Shown here: piece after piece, positions 14,458 through 17,276 of the stretch | Layout: each line of letters begins with the position of its first letter | How positions within the stretch are numbered: position 1 is the first letter of the stretch | NCBI GenBank assembly: GCA_014305015.1 | Contig: JACRUB010000149.1 | Location: 1 to 17,276, forward strand | Direction of reading: 5' to 3' | Source: Vulcanimicrobiota bacterium | Lineage (GTDB): Bacteria > Vulcanimicrobiota > Vulcanimicrobiia > Vulcanimicrobiales > Vulcanimicrobiaceae | DNA: 17,276 bases | Program-made: the position numbers and the translations under genes | The notes under the pieces: generated by a model | What the model was told of the DNA's origin: nothing | The model's input: the letters and a program-made list of their open reading frames with translations, nothing else | Database searches by the model: none

Positions 14458-15317
14458 ACGATGCTGCAAGCGTAGTAATGCTGATCGTTTCCCTCACGCT
14501 CATCAAAGCGACGCCGCTGATTTACGCCGCGCTTGCGGGCGTTATTTCCGAGCGCTCTGGCGTTATCAACATCGGCCTTGAAGGCATGATGGTTGCCGGT
14601 GCGTTCACAGCCGTTGCGGTATCCGGTCCCACGGGAAGTGTCGTGCTCGGCATCATCGCGGGCATTATCGCGGGGGCGCTCTTTGGGCTCTTTCTCGGAA
14701 TTCTCGCGACGAAATTCCGTGTCGATCAGATCGTCGCCGGAACCGGTATCAATCTCATTGCGATCGGCGGCGCGGCTTTTGCGCTCGTGCTCGTCTTCGG
14801 ACAACCCGGTGCGAGCAAAGAAGTCCCCTCACTCGAGGGCGCGAGCTGGATTCTGATCGCGCTCGCCTTCGCCAGTGCCGCCGGCCTCCACGGGCTGCTG
14901 TATTACACGCCATGGGGACTGCGCGTCCGGGCGTGTGGCGAGAATCCGCACGCCGTGGCGGCAGCAGGCCTAAATCCGCTGCGCACGCGCATCATCGCCG
15001 TGACGATCGGGGGCGCGCTCGCCGGCTTGGGCGGCGCGTATCTTTCGGTGGGCGAACTCAACCTCTACTCCGACGGAATGGTCGCGGGTCGAGGCTTTAT
15101 CGCGCTCGCCGCGGTCATCTTCGGACGATGGACGCCTTTTGGAGCGACGGGCGCCGCCATCTTCTTCGGATTGTTCGAGGCGCTTCAATTTGCACTCCAA
15201 CGCAGCGGAATTCCAAACGAAGCAATGCAAGCATTGCCCTACATTGCTGCGCTGGTTGCGCTGGCCGGCCTCACCGGCCGGGTTCGAGCACCTGCTGCGG
15301 ACGGCGTCCCGTATTAA
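14454..15317 (+). CDS. Nucleoside-type ABC transporter permease (second subunit)
   Basis: A 287-residue BPD_transp_2-type permease (YufQ/NupQ-like), shorter than its partner as is usual. Family signatures are TPLIYAALAGVISERSGVIN with IGLEGMMVAGAF, FRVDQIVAGTGINLIAIG, TPWGLRVRACGENPHAV (the cytoplasmic ATPase-contact loop) and GLGGAYLSVGELNLYSDGMVAGRGFIALA. ATG 14454 is chosen from the ATGA overlap with the first permease and because family similarity starts there; an open frame from 14286 lies inside the preceding gene. GGAG about 10 nt upstream supports it. It ends the importer operon. The next 100 bp hold a likely new promoter. Confidence 0.93.
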   Translation: MNDAASVVMLIVSLTLIKATPLIYAALAGVISERSGVINIGLEGMMVAGAFTAVAVSGPTGSVVLGIIAGIIAGALFGLFLGILATKFRVDQIVAGTGINLIAIGGAAFALVLVFGQPGASKEVPSLEGASWILIALAFASAAGLHGLLYYTPWGLRVRACGENPHAVAAAGLNPLRTRIIAVTIGGALAGLGGAYLSVGELNLYSDGMVAGRGFIALAAVIFGRWTPFGATGAAIFFGLFEALQFALQRSGIPNEAMQALPYIAALVALAGLTGRVRAPAADGVPY

Positions 15318-15318
15318 G

Positions 15319-15365
15319 GCGTTCTCATCGCGTTCTCATGTTGATATGAGACAAAGGTCTAAACT
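15319..15365 (+). promoter_or_regulatory. Possible promoter with two 11-bp-spaced direct repeats
   Basis: The decamer GCGTTCTCAT occurs at 15319-15328 and again at 15330-15339, exactly 11 bp apart. Tandem 7-8 bp sites on an 11-bp period are typical for OmpR/PhoB-family response regulators. A -10-like hexamer TAAACT lies at 15360-15365; a -35 at 17-bp spacing would overlap the second repeat, as at PhoB-activated promoters. TCTCAT and ATGAGA (15334-15351) also form a small inverted repeat. This could drive the leader ORF and the beta-lactamase-like gene. It is a pattern-based inference. Confidence 0.4.
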
Positions 15366-15369
15366 AGCC

Positions 15370-15456
15370 ATGACGAACAGCCGACTTACTACTATGCGAT
15401 CCTCGCTCGCTCTCCCCATAAATTGCAAGCAATTTTCGGGGACCCCAATCGTTTGA
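15370..15456 (+). CDS. Possible 28-residue leader ORF upstream of the beta-lactamase-like gene
   Basis: ATG 15370 opens a 28-codon frame ending at TGA 15454-15456. That stop overlaps the likely TTG start (15453) of the next gene as TTGA, the same 4-nt architecture seen at the ATGA and GTGA junctions elsewhere in the window. AAAGG about 11 nt upstream is a moderate ribosome binding site; a second in-frame ATG lies at 15394. The peptide (MTNSRLTTMRSSLALPINCK start) matches nothing I recognise. It might couple translation of the enzyme gene or be chance. Confidence 0.3.
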   Translation: MTNSRLTTMRSSLALPINCKQFSGTPIV

Positions 15457-16499
15457 AAAGTGTTGCGGCGCATGCGCCTCCACGCCCCCAATACGCAAAG
15501 CGCATCGGGGCCCTAGCTATCGCTGCGCTCTTACTCGTCGCCCCAATAACTGCGGGCGCTGCAATAATGCCGGGGCCGCTTGCGGACCTGCAAATGCAAC
15601 TTGCCGCGATATCGCTCCACGCTCCCGGCCACGTTGCGATGCAAATCAAAGATCTGAGCTCCGGATTTAGCGAGGGCATCAATGCCGGAGCCAGTATGCC
15701 GGCCGCATCGACCATCAAGATTCCGGTCATGGTCGAAGTCTTTCATCAATTACAAGAAGGCAAGTTCGATTTCAATTCACCCGTGACGCTGCGCCGTTCC
15801 GACAAAGATTGGGGATCCGGCGATCTCTCCGATGCGCGCGTCGGATCGAAGTACCCGGTCTCGCAACTCCTCACCGCAATGATTACCGTCAGCGATAACA
15901 CGGCAACGAACATGCTCATCCGCTTGGTCGGCCGTGAAGCCATCAATGCTGAGATGATCGACATGGGATTACAACACACGAAACTCAGCGATTACATTCG
16001 CAGCGAAGGCAATGGCATTCGCTGGGCGCTGCGCAGTTCGGCGGCCGACATGGTGATGCTGCTCGCACAAATGGCGAACGATCAACTTATCGACGAATGG
16101 TCATCGCGCCAGATGATCAGCATCTTAAGCGGTCAACGGCATAATTCGCTGATTCCCGAACCGCTCCCCGGCGGCGTCCAAATCGCGCATAAGACGGGCA
16201 CACTTCACGATACGCTCAACGATGTCGGCATTGTGTACGCAGCTTCCTCGCCGTACGTTATTGCGGTCATGACGACCAATTTGCCGTCGCTTGGCGCTGG
16301 TCGTCGTTTTATCCGCGGCGTGTCGCGCCTCGCATACGACAACCTGATTCGCTTCAGCGACTGGCGAGAAGCCAATGGCAGTCAGCCGGTCGCGCCGCAG
16401 AATCCGGTGACCGCTCCGGCAGACGGTTCTTCGGACACACCGATGTGGGGCGGAACACCAAACGATCCGCAGGCTTCGCCTAGCCCAACTCCTCGCTAA
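15453..16499 (+). CDS. Exported class A beta-lactamase-like serine hydrolase
   Basis: A 348-residue protein with the penicillin-recognising serine hydrolase fold. A signal peptide or anchor (YAKRIGALAIAALLLVAPITAGA) sends it to the envelope. From TTG 15453 the nucleophile motif is S86-T-I-K89 (SxxK), the second motif is SDN at 147-149 in VSDNTATNMLI, and the third is KTG at 247-249 in AHKTGTL. Between SDN and KTG, class A beta-lactamases have ExxLN in the omega loop; here the loop is short (KLSDYIRSEGNGIRW) and has no such Glu, so efficient beta-lactam deacylation is doubtful and a peptidase-like role is possible. A Pro/Ser/Asn-rich tail of about 40 residues closes it. TTG 15453 is favoured over TTG 15423 because GGGGA lies 10 nt upstream. 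It overlaps a possible leader ORF by 4 nt. Confidence 0.83.
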   Translation: MKSVAAHAPPRPQYAKRIGALAIAALLLVAPITAGAAIMPGPLADLQMQLAAISLHAPGHVAMQIKDLSSGFSEGINAGASMPAASTIKIPVMVEVFHQLQEGKFDFNSPVTLRRSDKDWGSGDLSDARVGSKYPVSQLLTAMITVSDNTATNMLIRLVGREAINAEMIDMGLQHTKLSDYIRSEGNGIRWALRSSAADMVMLLAQMANDQLIDEWSSRQMISILSGQRHNSLIPEPLPGGVQIAHKTGTLHDTLNDVGIVYAASSPYVIAVMTTNLPSLGAGRRFIRGVSRLAYDNLIRFSDWREANGSQPVAPQNPVTAPADGSSDTPMWGGTPNDPQASPSPTPR

Positions 16500-16507
16500 T
16501 CCAGACG

Positions 16508-16557
16508 TGTCGTGCTTCGACAAGCTCAGCATGACAAGATGGGGCTCGGCATGACAA
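16508..16557. repeat. Short intergenic repeat element (CTTCGACAAGCTCAG-type)
   Basis: Between the converging beta-lactamase-like and ilvE genes lies TGCTTCGACAAGCTCAGCA (flanks TGCT/AGCA are complementary) followed by ATGACA. This core closely resembles the dispersed intergenic sequence CTTCGACAAGCTCAGGATGACA that recurs in many bacterial genomes, often mistranslated as a MLSLSKHD-like peptide on the other strand. A 14-nt unit GCTCAGCATGACAA (16524-16537) is repeated with one mismatch as GCTCGGCATGACAA (16544-16557), a 20-nt period. It may form a hairpin and end transcription from either side, but no run of T follows it. Confidence 0.6.
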
Positions 16558-16559
16558 TA

Positions 16560-17276
16560 TCATGCGGTGACTTTGCGGCCGGCGTAGACCGGCGTGAGCC
16601 AGCGTGAATATTTCGGGTTTTGCCCGCGGACGCACTTTGCGTAGAACTCCGAGAGCTCGCGCGTGAACGGCCCCATCGCGCCGTCACCAACCGGGCGTAG
16701 GTCGACGGATGAAACGTGTACGACTCCGGCAGCTGTGCCGGTGAAGAAAATTTCTTCCGCGCCGTAGAGTTCGCCGCGGTCGATCGAACGCTCGATAATC
16801 GGGATTTGAAATTCATGACGCGCGATTTCCAAGATGGAACGCCGGGTGCAGCCTTCGAGAATATTCTGCGAGGGATCAGGCGTGAAGATATGGCCGCGCT
16901 TGATCAGAAAAATATTTTCCGCCGAGCCTTCGGAAACGTGGCCGTCGGCTGAGAGCATGATCGCTTCATCGTAACCGTTTTGAACCGCTTCGCTCTTCGC
17001 GAGTGCGGAGTTCACATAAAGGCCGGTAATCTTCGCGCGTGGCGGGGCGGATGCGTCGTCCGCTCGTCGCCAGGAGCTCACGCAGGTCTTCAGACCGGCA
17101 GTGCTATTCCCCAAATAATTCGTAAAGGGAATCGGAATAATCGCGAACGCATCGGGCACGCCGTGCAAGCGAACGCCGATGTCTTCGGCCGATTTATAGA
17201 CGCATGGGCGGATGTAAATGTCGGTCTCAAACTTATTGCGCGCGGCAAGCTCGGCCGTGATTTCAACAAGTTCATC
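16560..17276 (-). CDS. ilvE: Branched-chain amino acid aminotransferase, C-terminal part
   Basis: A fold-IV PLP transaminase that interconverts branched-chain amino acids and their 2-oxo acids. The 5' end lies beyond the window; 238 residues are visible. The frame reads ELVEITAELAARNKFETDIY and then IRPCVYKS at the window edge, matching the family's IRPLVY. CVSSWRR, then PPRAKITGLYVNSALAKSEA with the PLP Lys in AKITG, NGYDEAIMLSADGHVSEGSA with ENIFLIKRGHIFTPD, EEIFFTGTAAGVVHVSSVD and the closing WLTPV are diagnostic of IlvE. The TGTAA segment binds the cofactor phosphate. One family position reads LEGCTRRS where LEGITR is usual. It converges with the beta-lactamase-like gene, with 60 bp between stops holding a repeat element. 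Confidence 0.95.
   Translation of the reverse strand, partial: DELVEITAELAARNKFETDIYIRPCVYKSAEDIGVRLHGVPDAFAIIPIPFTNYLGNSTAGLKTCVSSWRRADDASAPPRAKITGLYVNSALAKSEAVQNGYDEAIMLSADGHVSEGSAENIFLIKRGHIFTPDPSQNILEGCTRRSILEIARHEFQIPIIERSIDRGELYGAEEIFFTGTAAGVVHVSSVDLRPVGDGAMGPFTRELSEFYAKCVRGQNPKYSRWLTPVYAGRKVTA

Noticed and set aside
14064..14804. A 246-codon - strand frame opposite the permease genes
   Set aside because: Shadow frame over two well-supported permeases; no domain seen.
16125..16532. A - strand frame starting MLSLSKHD over the repeat and the beta-lactamase-like gene
   Set aside because: The MLSLSKHD start is the typical translation artefact of the intergenic repeat; the rest is antisense to a real gene.
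1..17276. A defence island, mobile element or CRISPR array
   Set aside because: No transposase, integrase, toxin-antitoxin, nuclease-system or regularly spaced repeat array was seen; nearly every base lies in metabolic or transport genes.

Overview
The window is about 17.3 kb of dense, GC-rich bacterial chromosome with no rRNA, tRNA, CRISPR array or insertion sequence that I can see. The genes are metabolic and housekeeping-like. A TonB-type protein and a lipoprotein-anchored ABC transporter point to a diderm, and a fused CobA-HemD protein and a DUF5069 protein are present. I cannot assign a phylum. A deep-branching, undersampled soil or environmental lineage would fit, but that is a guess.

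Region 1 (1-6625, + strand) is a tightly coupled tetrapyrrole operon: hemB (3' part only), a MobA-like nucleotidyltransferase, hemL, the NADH-sensing repressor rex, hemA, a cobA-hemD fusion and a DUF92 membrane protein. Three junctions are 4-nt stop/start overlaps (ATGA, GTGA, GTGA). HemA and HemL make 5-aminolevulinate by the C5 route, HemB condenses it to porphobilinogen, HemD closes the ring to uroporphyrinogen III, and CobA diverts that to precorrin-2 for siroheme or corrinoids. hemC is not in the visible part. Rex next to hemA recalls the rex-hemACD operon of Streptomyces coelicolor and suggests redox control of haem supply.

Region 2 (6595-10928) is mixed. A glutaredoxin/GST-N-like protein (-) diverges from a TonB-like protein (+). 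Convergent to TonB is a - strand run: AI-2E family permease, arginase, and a degenerate endonuclease/exonuclease/phosphatase (EEP)-fold ORF that seems to have lost its start codon. A DUF5069 protein lies upstream on the same strand.

Region 3 (10983-15317, + strand) is a complete nucleoside-type ABC importer: a BMP/PnrA-like lipoprotein, a double ATPase and two permeases. All genes overlap by 4 nt. The ATPase appears to start at CTG inside a CTGA overlap.

Region 4 (15318-17276) has a possible response-regulator-controlled promoter with 11-bp direct repeats, a possible 28-codon leader ORF, an exported class A beta-lactamase-like serine hydrolase without the usual omega-loop glutamate, a short repeat element and, on the - strand, the C-terminal part of a branched-chain aminotransferase (ilvE) running off the window end.
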